A stretch of DNA of 64,000 nt from Pseudomonas fluorescens. GTDB taxonomy: Bacteria; Pseudomonadota; Gammaproteobacteria; Pseudomonadales; Pseudomonadaceae. A model generated the notes under the pieces. The model did no database searches. It was not told the origin of the DNA and was given only the letters and a program-made list of their open reading frames with translations. The stretch covers positions 36,279 through 100,278 of the forward strand of contig NZ_CABVHQ010000016.1 of the NCBI RefSeq assembly GCF_902497895.1, given 5' to 3'. Positions 15,635 through 25,262 of this stretch are shown in pieces (the first letter of the stretch is position 1; each line of letters begins with the position of its first letter). The position numbers were made by a program, and so were the translations under genes.

Positions 15635-16576
15635 TTAACGCTGGATCTCGCGATCACGGTCCAGTTGGTACGGCAAGTCGAGCAGTTGCAGGGCAGGGCC
15701 TTCGAGCGCGCCCAGATGGATGATGCCACCTTCAGCCGCTTCGGCCTGCAGCACGGCCAGCAATTCAATGCCTGGCCCGGCTTTGGCGGCAATCACCACT
15801 TCGCCGATGGAACTGCTGTGGGTCGGGGAAAACAACTGCGCGCCGGGTTCAGGCAGTTCGCTGGCGTCCAGTTGCAGTCGATACAGGCGACGCTTGAGTT
15901 TGCCCAGATACTGCATGCGCGCGACGATTTCCTGGCCGGTGTAGCAGCCTTTCTTGAAGCTCACGCCGCCGACGGCTTGCAGATTGAGCATTTGCGGAAT
16001 GAACAGTTCGCGGGTAGTTGGCATGACCTGGCCAATGCCAGCGCGAACCTGCCCTAGCAACCACTGATTCAGATCGCCCTCGACCAATACCGCGGACAAT
16101 TGATCGCGCAGGGTTTTGGCCTGATCCGCTGCCGCCCAGAGTTCGGCTCTGTCAGGGGACACGCGAATCGCGATCAGGCCATTGGCGCGTACTACCGCAT
16201 CGGTTTTTGGCGGCAGATCAAGACCCAGCGCGGCCAGCGCGGCATCCGCCTGGCTGAGGCCGAAGCGAACCCAGGCGGCGCTTTCGTCCGTCAGTTTCGA
16301 TTTGGAGAATACCGCGTACTTTTTCAGGTCCGCCAGTTGCGGCTCCAGCAGTTCGGTGGCCATCGCCAACAGGTAGCCATCACCTTGCGGCAGGATGCGA
16401 AAGCTCGATTGCATGCGACCTTTCTGAGTACAGCGCGCACCGAGGCTGGCCTGGGTATCGCTCAGGTAATTGAGGTTGCAGGTCAGTTGCCCCTGAAGGA
16501 ACTTACTGGCGTCCGGGCCACGAACGGCGAGAACGCCCTCGTGAGACAAGGTGCAGAAAAAAGCAGAATCAGCCAT
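15635..16576 (-). CDS. ygfZ: Folate-binding Fe-S cluster maintenance protein YgfZ
   Basis: The 313-residue cytosolic protein resembles the GcvT fold and carries the diagnostic YgfZ motif KKGCYTGQEIVAR (208-220) with its conserved Cys211. YgfZ uses tetrahydrofolate to support assembly or repair of a subset of Fe-S enzymes. It is divergent from sdhE, another assembly factor for respiratory enzymes, the usual Pseudomonas arrangement. No strong ribosome site is visible before the ATG, but the N-terminus matches the family. Confidence 0.9.
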   Translation of the reverse strand: MADSAFFCTLSHEGVLAVRGPDASKFLQGQLTCNLNYLSDTQASLGARCTQKGRMQSSFRILPQGDGYLLAMATELLEPQLADLKKYAVFSKSKLTDESAAWVRFGLSQADAALAALGLDLPPKTDAVVRANGLIAIRVSPDRAELWAAADQAKTLRDQLSAVLVEGDLNQWLLGQVRAGIGQVMPTTRELFIPQMLNLQAVGGVSFKKGCYTGQEIVARMQYLGKLKRRLYRLQLDASELPEPGAQLFSPTHSSSIGEVVIAAKAGPGIELLAVLQAEAAEGGIIHLGALEGPALQLLDLPYQLDRDREIQR

Positions 16577-16725
16577 GGGTCATCGCAGGTTAAAAAGTCT
16601 GGAGGACATCATAAGGGCGTGCCCTTGAAATGGGTAGTTTCCAAAGGATAGCGGATGGCCGACCAAAGCCGAGTGTTCGTCGCCGCCTCGGGCTGTATAC
16701 TTGCGCTCTATTTGAGGAGCGCTCC

Positions 16726-16980
16726 ATGGTCGAAGATGTTGAACTGAATCGCCTCTACTGGCACAGCCGCCGCGGCATGCTTGAGCTGGACGTCTTGCTG
16801 GTGCCATTCGTGAAAGAGGTCTATCCGCACCTGAATGCCAAAGACCGCGAATGCTACACCCGGCTGCTCGAGTGTGAAGATCAGGACATGTTCGGCTGGT
16901 TCATGGAACGCGCCGAATCGGAGGATCCCGAGTTGCAGCGCATGGTCCGAATGATTCTGGATCGTGTCCAGCCCAAGTAA
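16726..16980 (+). CDS. sdhE: Succinate dehydrogenase FAD-assembly factor SdhE
   Basis: The 84-residue protein is the right length and has the RRGMLELD motif (15-22) containing the RGxxE signature needed for covalent flavinylation of SdhA and FrdA. GAGGAG lies 7 bases before the ATG at 16726; the frame is open further upstream but without a site. Its end overlaps ygfX by 17 bp, the conserved sdhE-ygfX pair. Confidence 0.93.
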   Translation: MVEDVELNRLYWHSRRGMLELDVLLVPFVKEVYPHLNAKDRECYTRLLECEDQDMFGWFMERAESEDPELQRMVRMILDRVQPK

Positions 16981-17416
16981 TCATTTCGAATGCCGCTGGC
17001 ATGCCTCGCGGCAATTGCTGGCGGCTTATCTTCTGGCCCAACTGTTCGCGCTGGGTTCGCTGTTTCTGCTATCCATACCGATCTGGGCGAGCCTGCCCGG
17101 GGCTGCCCTGTGCCTGGCCCATGGCCTGTGGGCACTGCCGCGGCAGATTCTGTTGACTCATCCTTCGTCGTTCCGCGGATTGCGCCGGGATGCCGACGGC
17201 TGGCAACTGTGGAGTGCCGCCCATGGCTGGCAACCGGTGCAGTTGCGACCTGACAGCCTGGCGCTGCCGCTGATCGTCGTGTTGCGGTTTCGTCTGCGTG
17301 GTGAGCGGCGGGTGCGGGCGATCTGCGTGCCCCATGACTCGCAGGCGGCGGATCTGCACCGACGCCTGCGGGTTCGACTCAAATTCAGTCGACGTAGGTG
17401 GGCGGCACCAGAATAG
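16964..17416 (+). CDS. ygfX: YgfX-family membrane protein
   Basis: The 150-residue protein has two adjacent hydrophobic helices (about residues 18-58), then a basic, Trp/Arg-rich cytoplasmic part, as in YgfX (CptA), the partner encoded next to sdhE. In E. coli it was proposed to be a toxin acting on cytoskeletal proteins; the link to flavinylation is unclear. It starts with GTG inside sdhE (17-bp overlap). Its 3' end overlaps the convergent nadB gene by 32 bp. Confidence 0.8.
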   Translation: MSSPSNHFECRWHASRQLLAAYLLAQLFALGSLFLLSIPIWASLPGAALCLAHGLWALPRQILLTHPSSFRGLRRDADGWQLWSAAHGWQPVQLRPDSLALPLIVVLRFRLRGERRVRAICVPHDSQAADLHRRLRVRLKFSRRRWAAPE

Positions 17417-19001
17417 TGTCGAGAGCGACCGGCAGCATATCCGGGTAATCTAGGGTGTAATGCAGGCCGCGGCTTTCCTTGCGCTCCATGGCTGAGCGGA
17501 TCATCAGTTCGGCCACCTGGGCCAGGTTGCGCAGCTCGATCAAATCACGGCTGACTTTATAGTTGCTGTAGAACTCATCGATCTCATCCAGCAGCAGGCG
17601 CACACGATGCTCGGCCCGTTGCAGGCGCTTGTTGGTGCGCACGATACCGACGTAGTCCCACATGAAGCGCCGTAATTCATCCCAGTTGTGCGCAATGATC
17701 ACGTCTTCATCGGAATCGGTAACCTGGCTGGCATCCCAGGCGGGCAGGGCGAGGGAGTCCGGAATATGCGGCAGCTGCTCAAGAATGTCTGCCGCCGCCG
17801 AGCGGGCGTAGACGAAACACTCGAGCAGCGAGTTGCTGGCCATGCGGTTGGCCCCGTGCAGGCCGGTGAAGCTTGTTTCGCCGATGGCGTACAGGCCCGG
17901 CACATCGGTACGCCCCTGTTGATCGACCATTACCCCGCCGCAGGTGTAGTGCGCCGCGGGGACGACCGGGATCGGCTGCTTGGTAATATCGATGGAGAAT
18001 TCCAGGCAACGCTCATACACGGTCGGGAAGTGGCTCTTGATGAACGCTTCCGGCTTGTGGCTGATGTCCAGGTACACGCAATCGACGCCCAGGCGTTTCA
18101 TTTCATGGTCGATGGCGCGGGCGACGATGTCCCGCGGCGCCAGTTCGGCTCGAGGATCGAAGCGCGGCATGAAGCGTTCACCGTTGGGCAGCTTCAGGTG
18201 TGCACCTTCGCCGCGCAGGGCTTCGGTGATCAGGAAGCTCTTGGCGAGCGGGTGGTACAGGCAGGTCGGGTGGAACTGGTTGAATTCCAGGTTCGCCACC
18301 CGGCAACCCGCGCGCCAGGCCATGGCTATGCCGTCACCGCAGGCGCCGTCGGGGTTGCTGGTGTAGAGATAGACTTTGGCTGCACCGCCGGAGGCGAGGA
18401 TGGTGAAGCGCGCACCATAGGTGTCGACTTCGCCGCTGCTGCGGTTGAGCACGTAGGCGCCAATACAGCGCTCGCCGTCCAGGCCCAGGCGTTTTTCGGT
18501 AATCAGATCAACGGCGACCCGCTGTTCCAGGAGTTCGATATTCGGCCGTTGTTTTACCTGGTCCAGCAAGGTTTTGAAAATCGCCGCGCCGGTGGCATCG
18601 GCGGCATGAATGATGCGCCGGTGGCTGTGGCCGCCTTCACGAGTCAGGTGGAACTCGAATCCGCCGTCTTCGGTGCCGGATTGTTCATCGCGGGTGAAGG
18701 GCACGCCTTGGTCGATCAACCATTGGATGGCTTCACGGCTATGTTCGACGGTAAAGCGCACTGCGTCTTCATGGCATAGACCGCCACCGGCATTGAGCGT
18801 GTCTTCGACATGGGACTCAATGGTGTCGGTGTCATCCAGCACGGCGGCAACACCGCCCTGGGCCCGGAAGGTCGAGCCATTGGCGAGGTCGCCCTTGCTC
18901 AATACGGCAATGCGCAGATAACCGGGCAAGGTCAGCGCAAGGCTCAAGCCGGCAGCGCCGCTGCCAATCACCAATACATCGTGTTGAAACTGTTGGCTCA
19001 T
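17385..19001 (-). CDS. nadB: L-aspartate oxidase
   Basis: The 538-residue cytosolic flavoenzyme oxidises L-aspartate to iminoaspartate, the first step of de novo NAD synthesis. The FAD dinucleotide motif [13 protein letters not shown] is at the N-terminus, and the fumarate-reductase-like middle (THE-type region [14 protein letters not shown]) and [20 protein letters not shown] are typical of NadB. The ATG at 19001 directly precedes the FAD motif; the extra 37 residues open to 19112 are not conserved-looking. Confidence 0.95.
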   Translation of the reverse strand: MSQQFQHDVLVIGSGAAGLSLALTLPGYLRIAVLSKGDLANGSTFRAQGGVAAVLDDTDTIESHVEDTLNAGGGLCHEDAVRFTVEHSREAIQWLIDQGVPFTRDEQSGTEDGGFEFHLTREGGHSHRRIIHAADATGAAIFKTLLDQVKQRPNIELLEQRVAVDLITEKRLGLDGERCIGAYVLNRSSGEVDTYGARFTILASGGAAKVYLYTSNPDGACGDGIAMAWRAGCRVANLEFNQFHPTCLYHPLAKSFLITEALRGEGAHLKLPNGERFMPRFDPRAELAPRDIVARAIDHEMKRLGVDCVYLDISHKPEAFIKSHFPTVYERCLEFSIDITKQPIPVVPAAHYTCGGVMVDQQGRTDVPGLYAIGETSFTGLHGANRMASNSLLECFVYARSAAADILEQLPHIPDSLALPAWDASQVTDSDEDVIIAHNWDELRRFMWDYVGIVRTNKRLQRAEHRVRLLLDEIDEFYSNYKVSRDLIELRNLAQVAELMIRSAMERKESRGLHYTLDYPDMLPVALDTILVPPTYVD

Positions 19002-19287
19002 TTCAGGATTCCGCTCAATGCGATCCGGGTTGGGGTGGGCGCAAGACACCTGGATCGGCGAGTCAAGGCAGCCACACAGCCCACTAGTATATAGAGGGGT
19101 GGATCGGCACAATAGCCAGGCAGTCGTGGCATTGTGAGACTACTGTGGCTGAAGGTTGTTCTCAGCTTGAGCAGGCGCCGGTTGATTTACCAGTTAAATC
19201 GACGATCCGATGACTGTATCGAGGATTAACCAGGCTTTTCCTCGTCCTGGTTGCACAATGTCCGGATCGCAAGGCTATAAATATCGG

Positions 19288-19315
19288 GAACTTTTGCTGA
19301 ACCGCCAGGCTCAAT
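19288..19315 (+). promoter_or_regulatory. Distal AlgU (sigma-22/RpoE-type) promoter of algU
   Basis: A perfect -35 GAACTT (19288-19293) is followed by 17 bases and TCAAT (19311-19315). This fits the AlgU consensus and lies about 255 bp before algU, consistent with the autoregulation known for this operon. Confidence 0.7.
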
Positions 19316-19484
19316 AGAAGGTTGCCCGATGGAAGGTGGCAACGTCGAAATCATGCAGGACCGGTATACCAGTCCTTGCAGCTGAATTCGACGACAAGAT
19401 TATTCGCGCAGCCGGCTTTGAGTCCGCGCTGCGCTTTTCGTGCGTGCCAAATCAGAGCGTGCAGGAAACTTGCTTGGAGGGGGA

Positions 19485-19511
19485 GAACTTTTGCGAAAAA
19501 CCCGAGTCTAT
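19485..19511 (+). promoter_or_regulatory. Proximal AlgU-type promoter of algU
   Basis: A second perfect GAACTT (19485-19490), 16 bases, then TCTAT (19507-19511) lies about 60 bp before the start codon. Both GAACTT boxes are followed by TTGC, so the two promoters share a nine-base core. Confidence 0.75.
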
Positions 19512-19570
19512 GTTTGCAAGCTTGATCGATTGGGAATGCAAGCCTCCTGCGAGTTTAACGAGGAGTGTTC

Positions 19571-20149
19571 ATGCTAACCCAGGAAGAGGATCAGCAACTT
19601 GTAGAGCGCGTTCAGCGTGGCGACAAGCGAGCTTTCGATCTGTTGGTGCTGAAATATCAGCACAAAATTCTCGGGTTGATCGTGCGTTTCGTGCACGACA
19701 CCCATGAAGCTCAGGATGTCGCACAGGAAGCCTTTATCAAGGCTTATCGTGCACTTGGTAATTTTCGCGGCGACAGTGCGTTTTATACGTGGCTGTACCG
19801 CATCGCCATCAACACGGCGAAAAACTATCTGGTTTCACGCGGCCGTCGGCCGCCGGATAGCGATGTCAGTTCTGAAGATGCGGAGTTCTACGATGGCGAT
19901 CATGGCCTCAAGGATCTCGAGTCGCCAGAGCGTGCATTGCTGCGGGATGAGATCGAAGGCACCGTCCATCGAACCATTCAGCAATTACCAGAAGATTTAC
20001 GTACGGCCTTAACTTTACGTGAATTCGATGGTCTGAGTTACGAGGACATTGCGAGCGTCATGCAGTGTCCGGTGGGTACCGTGCGCTCCCGGATTTTCCG
20101 CGCTCGGGAAGCCATCGATAAAGCCCTGCAGCCGTTGTTGCAGGATTAA
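19571..20149 (+). CDS. algU: RNA polymerase sigma factor AlgU (RpoE/sigma-22)
   Basis: The 192-residue ECF sigma factor has region 2 (DVAQEAFIKAYRAL, then FYTWLYRIAINTAKN) and region 4 helix-turn-helix (SYEDIASVMQCPVGTVRSRI). It controls the cell-envelope stress response and, where the genes exist, alginate. GAGGAG precedes the ATG at 19571; a GTG two codons earlier overlaps that site. It heads the algU-mucA-mucB operon, and two promoters of its own type lie upstream. Confidence 0.97.
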   Translation: MLTQEEDQQLVERVQRGDKRAFDLLVLKYQHKILGLIVRFVHDTHEAQDVAQEAFIKAYRALGNFRGDSAFYTWLYRIAINTAKNYLVSRGRRPPDSDVSSEDAEFYDGDHGLKDLESPERALLRDEIEGTVHRTIQQLPEDLRTALTLREFDGLSYEDIASVMQCPVGTVRSRIFRAREAIDKALQPLLQD

Positions 20150-20184
20150 CTGAGACAGCGGCGACAGCCAAGAGAGGAACCGCC

Positions 20185-20772
20185 ATGAGTCGTGAAGCCC
20201 TGCAGGAATCGCTGTCCGCGGTGATGGATAACGAAGCGGACGAACTGGAATTGCGTCGGGTGTTGAATGCCTTCGGCGATGTTGAAACCCGTGATACCTG
20301 GGCTCGCTACCAAGTCGCTCGTGCGGTCATGCACAAAGATTTGTTGCTCCCTCGTCTGGATATCGCTGCGGCAGTTTCTGCTGCTCTGGCTGAAGAAGCC
20401 GTGCCGGCCAAGGCCACGCGTGGTCCATGGCGTAACCTCGGGCGTCTGGCGGTTGCCGCTTCGGTGACTGTTGCAGTGCTGGCGGGTGTGCGTCTGTACA
20501 ACCAGGATGAGATCGCTGGGGTCGAACTGGCTCAGCAATCGGCTCAACCAGGCCTGGCTGTCCCACAAGTTAAAGGCCCTGCGGTGTTGGCAGGCTATAG
20601 TGAGAGTTCGGAAACCACTGGTCCTATGGCCAACGGTGTACTGCAAGCTCAGCCAGGCTGGCACAATCAGCGTTTGCCAGGCTACTTGCGCCAACATGCC
20701 CAACAAGCTGCACTCAAAGGCACTGAAAGCGCTCTGCCTTACGCCCGTGCGGCAAGCCTGGAAAATCGCTAA
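20185..20772 (+). CDS. mucA: Anti-sigma factor MucA
   Basis: The 195-residue inner-membrane protein has an N-terminal cytoplasmic AlgU-binding domain (1-80), a single helix (about 87-105) and a periplasmic domain that MucB protects and AlgW cleaves. Length matches P. aeruginosa MucA (194), and no frameshift or early stop of the mucoid type is present. It lies 35 bp after algU. Confidence 0.95.
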   Translation: MSREALQESLSAVMDNEADELELRRVLNAFGDVETRDTWARYQVARAVMHKDLLLPRLDIAAAVSAALAEEAVPAKATRGPWRNLGRLAVAASVTVAVLAGVRLYNQDEIAGVELAQQSAQPGLAVPQVKGPAVLAGYSESSETTGPMANGVLQAQPGWHNQRLPGYLRQHAQQAALKGTESALPYARAASLENR

Positions 20773-20784
20773 TTAAGGAGGATC

Positions 20785-21744
20785 ATGCGCGCCATACCTC
20801 TACTTACGCTTCTGCTCGGTGGCTGGTTCATTGTTCCAGCCCATGCCGACGAAGCCCAGGACTGGTTGACCCGCCTGGGTCAAGCTGAGCAACAGCAAAG
20901 CTTCCACGGTACTTTCGTCTACGAGCGTAACGGTAGCTTTTCTACCCATAACATCTGGCATCGCGTCCAGGATGGCCAGGTCCGCGAGCGTTTGCTTCAG
21001 CTCGACGGCTCGGCTCAGGAAGTCGTGCGCATTGATGGGCATACTCAATGCGTCAGCGGCACCCTGATAGCAGGGCTTGGGGATGCACCCGACTCCTCCG
21101 CTCGAACACTGGATCCTCAAAAGCTCAAGAATTGGTACGACCTTGCCGTTATCGGCAAGTCGCGTGTGGCCGGTCGATCGGCGGTCATTGTCTCAGTGAC
21201 GCCTCGCGATCAGCATCGGTACGGGTTCGAACTGCACCTGGACCGTGAAACGGGTCTGCCTTTGAAGTCATTGCTGTTGAATGACAAAGGACGGTTGCTC
21301 GAACGCTTCCAGTTTACCCGTCTCGATACCACTGACGTGCCCCGTGACAGCGAGCTGCAGGCGAGTGCCGAGTGCAAGCCTGTGGCCCTGGACAGGGACA
21401 AGGCTTCGGTGGTGAAGGCTTCCCAGGCCTGGCATTCCGACTGGCTACCGCCAGGGTTTGAACTGACCAGCAGTTCTGCGCACAGGGATGCGGACACCAA
21501 GATCCTGGTCAATAGTCTGATGTATGACGATGGCCTGGCGCGGTTCTCGGTGTTTCTCGAGCCTTTGAACGGTGAGGTGGTCACCGACACTCGAACCCAG
21601 CTGGGCCCGACGGCTGCGGTTTCGCGGCGCCTGACCACCTCGCAAGGTGCCGTTATGGTGACCGTGGTCGGTGAAATTCCGATTGGCACTGCTGAACGGA
21701 TCGCGCTTTCGATGCGCAACGATGCCACTGCGTCCAAGCAGTGA
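20785..21744 (+). CDS. mucB: Periplasmic regulator MucB (RseB-like)
   Basis: The 319-residue protein has a signal peptide ending PAHADEA and the two-domain RseB fold (MucB/RseB_N, with SFHGTFVYER near residue 40, then a C-terminal domain). It binds periplasmic MucA and senses mislocalised LPS, blocking proteolysis of the anti-sigma. AGGAGG lies 6 bases before the ATG, 12 bp after mucA. Confidence 0.94.
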   Translation: MRAIPLLTLLLGGWFIVPAHADEAQDWLTRLGQAEQQQSFHGTFVYERNGSFSTHNIWHRVQDGQVRERLLQLDGSAQEVVRIDGHTQCVSGTLIAGLGDAPDSSARTLDPQKLKNWYDLAVIGKSRVAGRSAVIVSVTPRDQHRYGFELHLDRETGLPLKSLLLNDKGRLLERFQFTRLDTTDVPRDSELQASAECKPVALDRDKASVVKASQAWHSDWLPPGFELTSSSAHRDADTKILVNSLMYDDGLARFSVFLEPLNGEVVTDTRTQLGPTAAVSRRLTTSQGAVMVTVVGEIPIGTAERIALSMRNDATASKQ

Positions 21745-21885
21745 GCTGCTGAATCGATGCTCATCAAAACGCTTGTTGGTTGTGTAAGAGGTCGCCAATG
21801 CGCGCTTTACAATTGAACGCTCGATTGAGTTCTCGAAATGTTTGGTGAGCATTTCAATTTGCAAAAATACCGGATTTTTTTTATA

Positions 21886-21921
21886 GGTCAGAGCTCCTCG
21901 GCTCTGGCCTTGTTTGTTGTT
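21886..21921 (+). terminator. Terminator-like hairpin between mucB and mucD
   Basis: GGTCAGAGC pairs with GCTCTGGCC (9 bp, one G-U) around TCCTCG and is followed by TTGTTTGTTGTT. It lies in the place where P. aeruginosa carries mucC and would separate mucD expression from algU-mucAB. Confidence 0.65.
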
Positions 21922-22003
21922 CCCGGAACAAAACTACCGGCGTATATTTCCTCGGTGTTCTTGCTCCATATCGCTTAACCATGCTCGTCGTAACGGGAGC
22001 CGT

Positions 22004-23434
22004 ATGTCGATTCCATGCTTGAAGTTTTATCTATCCATTGTCGCCACCGTGTTGTTGCTCGGTCAGACGGTCGCCGCCCAAGCGGCCGAGCTGCCGGACT
22101 TCACGCAACTGGTCGAGCAGGCCTCGCCCGCGGTAGTCAATATCAGTACCACGCAAAAACTGCCGGATCGCAAGGTCTCAGGCTCTCAAATGCCTGATCT
22201 GGAAGGCCTGCCGCCAATGTTGCGGGAGTTTTTCGAGCGCGGTATGCCCCAGCAGCCACGTTCGCCCCGTGGTGATCGTCAGCGCGAAGCTCAATCCCTG
22301 GGCTCGGGTTTCATTATCTCGAATGACGGCTACATCCTGACCAACAACCATGTGATCGCCGATGCCGATGAAATCATCGTGCGTCTTGCCGATCGCAGTG
22401 AATTGAAGGCCAAGCTGATCGGCACTGACCCACGTTCCGACGTGGCGCTGCTGAAAATCGAAGGCAAGGACCTGCCGGTTCTGAAGCTGGGTAAATCCCA
22501 GGATTTGAAAGCCGGGCAGTGGGTAGTGGCAATCGGCTCGCCGTTTGGTTTCGACCATACCGTGACCCAGGGCATCATCAGCGCCATCGGCCGTAGCCTG
22601 CCGAATGAAAACTATGTGCCGTTCATCCAGACCGACGTGCCGATCAACCCGGGCAACTCCGGCGGTCCGCTGTTCAACCTGGCCGGTGAAGTGGTCGGCA
22701 TCAACTCGCAGATCTACACCCGTTCCGGCGGGTTCATGGGCGTATCGTTCGCCATCCCGATCGATGTGGCGATGGACGTTTCCAATCAGCTGAAGAGCGG
22801 TGGCAAAGTCAGCCGCGGCTGGCTGGGTGTGGTGATCCAGGAAGTGAGCAAAGACCTGGCCGAGTCCTTCGGTCTGGATAAACCGGCCGGTGCGCTGGTG
22901 GCGCAGATTCAGGATGACGGCCCGGCAGCCAAGGGCGGCCTGCAGGTAGGTGACGTGATCCTGAGCATGAATGATCAGCCGATCGTCATGTCTGCCGATT
23001 TGCCACACCTGGTGGGCGCGCTCAAGGCCGGCTCCAAGGCCAATCTTGAGGTCATCCGTGAAGGTCAGCGTAAAAACGTCATGCTGACCGTCGGCGCTAT
23101 TCCGGAAGAAGGTAAGGAACTGGACTCCCTGCCTAAATCCGGCGTCGAGCGCAGCAGCAACCGTCTGGGTGTTGCGGTGGCTGAACTGACCGAAGAAGAG
23201 AAGAAGGCCAACGATCTCAAGGGTGGCGTGGTCATCAAGGAAATTCAGGACGGTCCTGCTTCCTTGATCGGCCTGCAGCCGGGCGATGTGATCACTCACC
23301 TGAACAATCAGGCGATCACCTCGACCAAGAACTTCACCGAGATCGCCAAGGCACTGCCGAAGAATCGTTCGGTATCGATGCGGGTTCTGCGTCAGGGCCG
23401 TGCCAGTTTCATCACCTTCAAACTGGCTGAATAA
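22004..23434 (+). CDS. mucD: Periplasmic DegP-type serine protease MucD
   Basis: The 476-residue protein has a signal peptide ending AAQAAE, a trypsin-like domain with triad His116 (NNHVIAD), Asp146 (RSDVALL) and Ser219 (GNSGGPL), and two C-terminal PDZ domains (about 280-370 and 390-470). It degrades misfolded periplasmic proteins and damps AlgU activation. The ATG at 22004 follows GGGAG. A 259-bp gap and a hairpin separate it from mucB, so it may have its own promoter. Confidence 0.95.
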   Translation: MSIPCLKFYLSIVATVLLLGQTVAAQAAELPDFTQLVEQASPAVVNISTTQKLPDRKVSGSQMPDLEGLPPMLREFFERGMPQQPRSPRGDRQREAQSLGSGFIISNDGYILTNNHVIADADEIIVRLADRSELKAKLIGTDPRSDVALLKIEGKDLPVLKLGKSQDLKAGQWVVAIGSPFGFDHTVTQGIISAIGRSLPNENYVPFIQTDVPINPGNSGGPLFNLAGEVVGINSQIYTRSGGFMGVSFAIPIDVAMDVSNQLKSGGKVSRGWLGVVIQEVSKDLAESFGLDKPAGALVAQIQDDGPAAKGGLQVGDVILSMNDQPIVMSADLPHLVGALKAGSKANLEVIREGQRKNVMLTVGAIPEEGKELDSLPKSGVERSSNRLGVAVAELTEEEKKANDLKGGVVIKEIQDGPASLIGLQPGDVITHLNNQAITSTKNFTEIAKALPKNRSVSMRVLRQGRASFITFKLAE

Positions 23435-23460
23435 CCGGGTAACCGTTTATCTGCGGCATT

Positions 23461-23493
23461 AAAAAGCCCGTCTCGAAAGAGGCGGGCTTTTTT
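23461..23493 (+). terminator. Rho-independent terminator after mucD
   Basis: AAAAGCCCG and CGGGCTTTT arms with a CTC-GAAA-GAG tip are followed by a T-run, 26 bp after the mucD stop. Confidence 0.92.
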
Positions 23494-23535
23494 GTGGGCT
23501 TTGACGCCAGTCAGTCAACTATCGGATGGCCCGAA

Positions 23536-23632
23536 AAGATCGCAGCCTGCGGCAGCTCCAGCGGGTTGGCGTACACCCGCGAAATGGCGGATGGACACGA
23601 TCGGCGTAGGAGCTGCCGCAGGCTGCGATCTT
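23536..23632. repeat. REPIN (inverted REP pair)
   Basis: AAGATCGCAGCCTGCGGCAG plus CTCC and its reverse complement at 23606-23632 flank a 46-bp spacer with GCGTACACCCGCGAA. It sits between the mucD terminator and the end of bepA. Confidence 0.9.
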
Positions 23633-23729
23633 GGCGATATCCCGTTCGCCGAAAGCCTTTGGCTTATGTCGAAGTACTGTGGATTTCTCTTGACTTCCAG
23701 GTACCAGGCAGGCCGCGCTCCCACAACAA

Positions 23730-25163
23730 TCAGCGCATCATGTCTTTGACTATCTGCTCCTGTTCCATCAACTCCCGCTGCCGCGCGTCGATCCTTGAAG
23801 ACAGCGGGAAGTTGGTGCCCGCCCGGCGCTTGGCGAAGTCGAGTTGCTGGAGGGCCTGACTATAGTCGCCAACCAGTGCGAAGTATTCGGCCCGGGCCTG
23901 ATGCAGGCCGATGATGTTGCCGGACAGCCCTCGGGTTTCTGCCACCATGTACCAGACATCCGGATCGTCCGGGCGACTCTTGAGCAGGTTATCGAGCGCT
24001 TTCTCGGCATCGGCGGGGCGGTTCTGCTTGAGCAGCAGGTCGACGCGCACATCGTTCAGCGGGTAGTTGCCTGGGTATTGGGTCAGCATGCGATCCACCC
24101 GCGACTGGGCATCCGGCAGGCGGTTGTTGGTGATGTCCAGATCGACCTGCGCCAGGTTATAGGTGATGTCATTCGGTGACTTGGCCAGCAGCTGCTTGAG
24201 GTTCTCTCGAGCCTCATTCAACTGTCCGCCTTTGATCTGGGCGATCGCCAGGCCGTAGCGGGCCACGTCGTTCTGCGGATTTTCATCGAGCTGGGCGCGA
24301 AAGCGTTTGGCGCCCAGGCCGGGGGTTTCTTCATAGACCAGCTGGACTCGGGCGCGGATCAGCTGATAGCGCAGGGTATCTTCGGTGCCGCCCGCCGGGG
24401 CCTGTTCGGCGCGGTTGCGCGTGTCGGCGATCCGCGATTCGGTGACCGGGTGAGTCAGCAGGAATTCCGGTGGCTTGGCGTCGAAGCGGTACTGACGGGA
24501 CAGTCGTTCGAACATGGTCGGCATGGAGCGCGGGTCGTAGCCGGCCTTTTCCAGGTTGAGAATGCCGATACGGTCGGCTTCCTGCTCGTTCTGGCGCGAG
24601 AAGCGCCGTTGTTCCTGAATCGCTGCGGCCTGGGTGCCGGCGATCGCGGCAATCCCGGCGTCCCCGGCACCCGCAGCGGCAATGACAATCCCGGCCAGCA
24701 GCGCGGCCATCATTGGCACTTGCATGCGTTGCTGAGCTTCTACGCCACGAGCAAAGTGGCGTTGCGACAAGTGAGCCAATTCGTGAGCCAGTACCGAGGC
24801 ATATTCACCTTCGGTCTGTGCATTGAGGAACAGCCCGCCGTTGACCCCGACAATCCCGCCCGGCGCCGCAAAGGCGTTGAGTTGCGGGCTGTTGATCAGG
24901 ATGAACTCCAGGCGCCGATCGTTGAGCTGGCTGGTCTCTACCAGCTTATAGACGCTGGTCTCGACGTAATCCTTGAGTTGCGGGTCATTGAGCGCAGACA
25001 CCTGGCTGCGCAACAGTGCCAGCCAGGCACGGCCCAGTTGGTGTTCCTGTTGCGGCGAGACGATGGCAGAACTGGCGTCGCCGAGTGACGGCAGGTCGTC
25101 GGCGAAGCCCGGTGAGGCGAGCAGGCAAGCGAGCGTCAGCAGGGTAGGGCGCAAAAAAGTCAT
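23730..25163 (-). CDS. bepA: M48 metalloprotease with TPR domain (BepA/YfgC-like)
   Basis: The 477-residue periplasmic protein has a signal peptide ending GFADD, an M48 zinc-protease domain with HELAH (127-131) and downstream ligand Glu in NEQEADRIG, a hydrophobic Ala/Gly-rich segment (about 150-185) and C-terminal TPR repeats (about 300-470). BepA promotes LptD and BAM substrate assembly and degrades stalled ones. An in-frame TTG at 25184 is less likely than the ATG at 25163. It is divergent from tusA, as in P. aeruginosa. Confidence 0.85.
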   Translation of the reverse strand: MTFLRPTLLTLACLLASPGFADDLPSLGDASSAIVSPQQEHQLGRAWLALLRSQVSALNDPQLKDYVETSVYKLVETSQLNDRRLEFILINSPQLNAFAAPGGIVGVNGGLFLNAQTEGEYASVLAHELAHLSQRHFARGVEAQQRMQVPMMAALLAGIVIAAAGAGDAGIAAIAGTQAAAIQEQRRFSRQNEQEADRIGILNLEKAGYDPRSMPTMFERLSRQYRFDAKPPEFLLTHPVTESRIADTRNRAEQAPAGGTEDTLRYQLIRARVQLVYEETPGLGAKRFRAQLDENPQNDVARYGLAIAQIKGGQLNEARENLKQLLAKSPNDITYNLAQVDLDITNNRLPDAQSRVDRMLTQYPGNYPLNDVRVDLLLKQNRPADAEKALDNLLKSRPDDPDVWYMVAETRGLSGNIIGLHQARAEYFALVGDYSQALQQLDFAKRRAGTNFPLSSRIDARQRELMEQEQIVKDMMR

Positions 25164-25262
25164 GCACAAAGCCTTAGTCGACAAAGAGCTTACTGTAGCC
25201 GGACACTTGGCCCGGGACCAGATATTCTAGGCAGCTCCCTAATACCCGCCCGGAGTGAATCG

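Larger units (their letters stand above)
19002..19570 (+). other. nadB-algU intergenic region with regulatory leader
   Basis: This 569-bp divergent region contains the two AlgU-type promoters listed separately and, towards 19500-19560, the algU leader. Short plus-strand frames here (19322-19525, 19336-19707) have no recognisable features and cross into algU out of frame. I see no other gene. Confidence 0.6.

Noticed and set aside
19322..19707. Short frames upstream of and into algU
   Set aside because: They overlap the AlgU promoters and leader and run out of frame into algU; no coding features.
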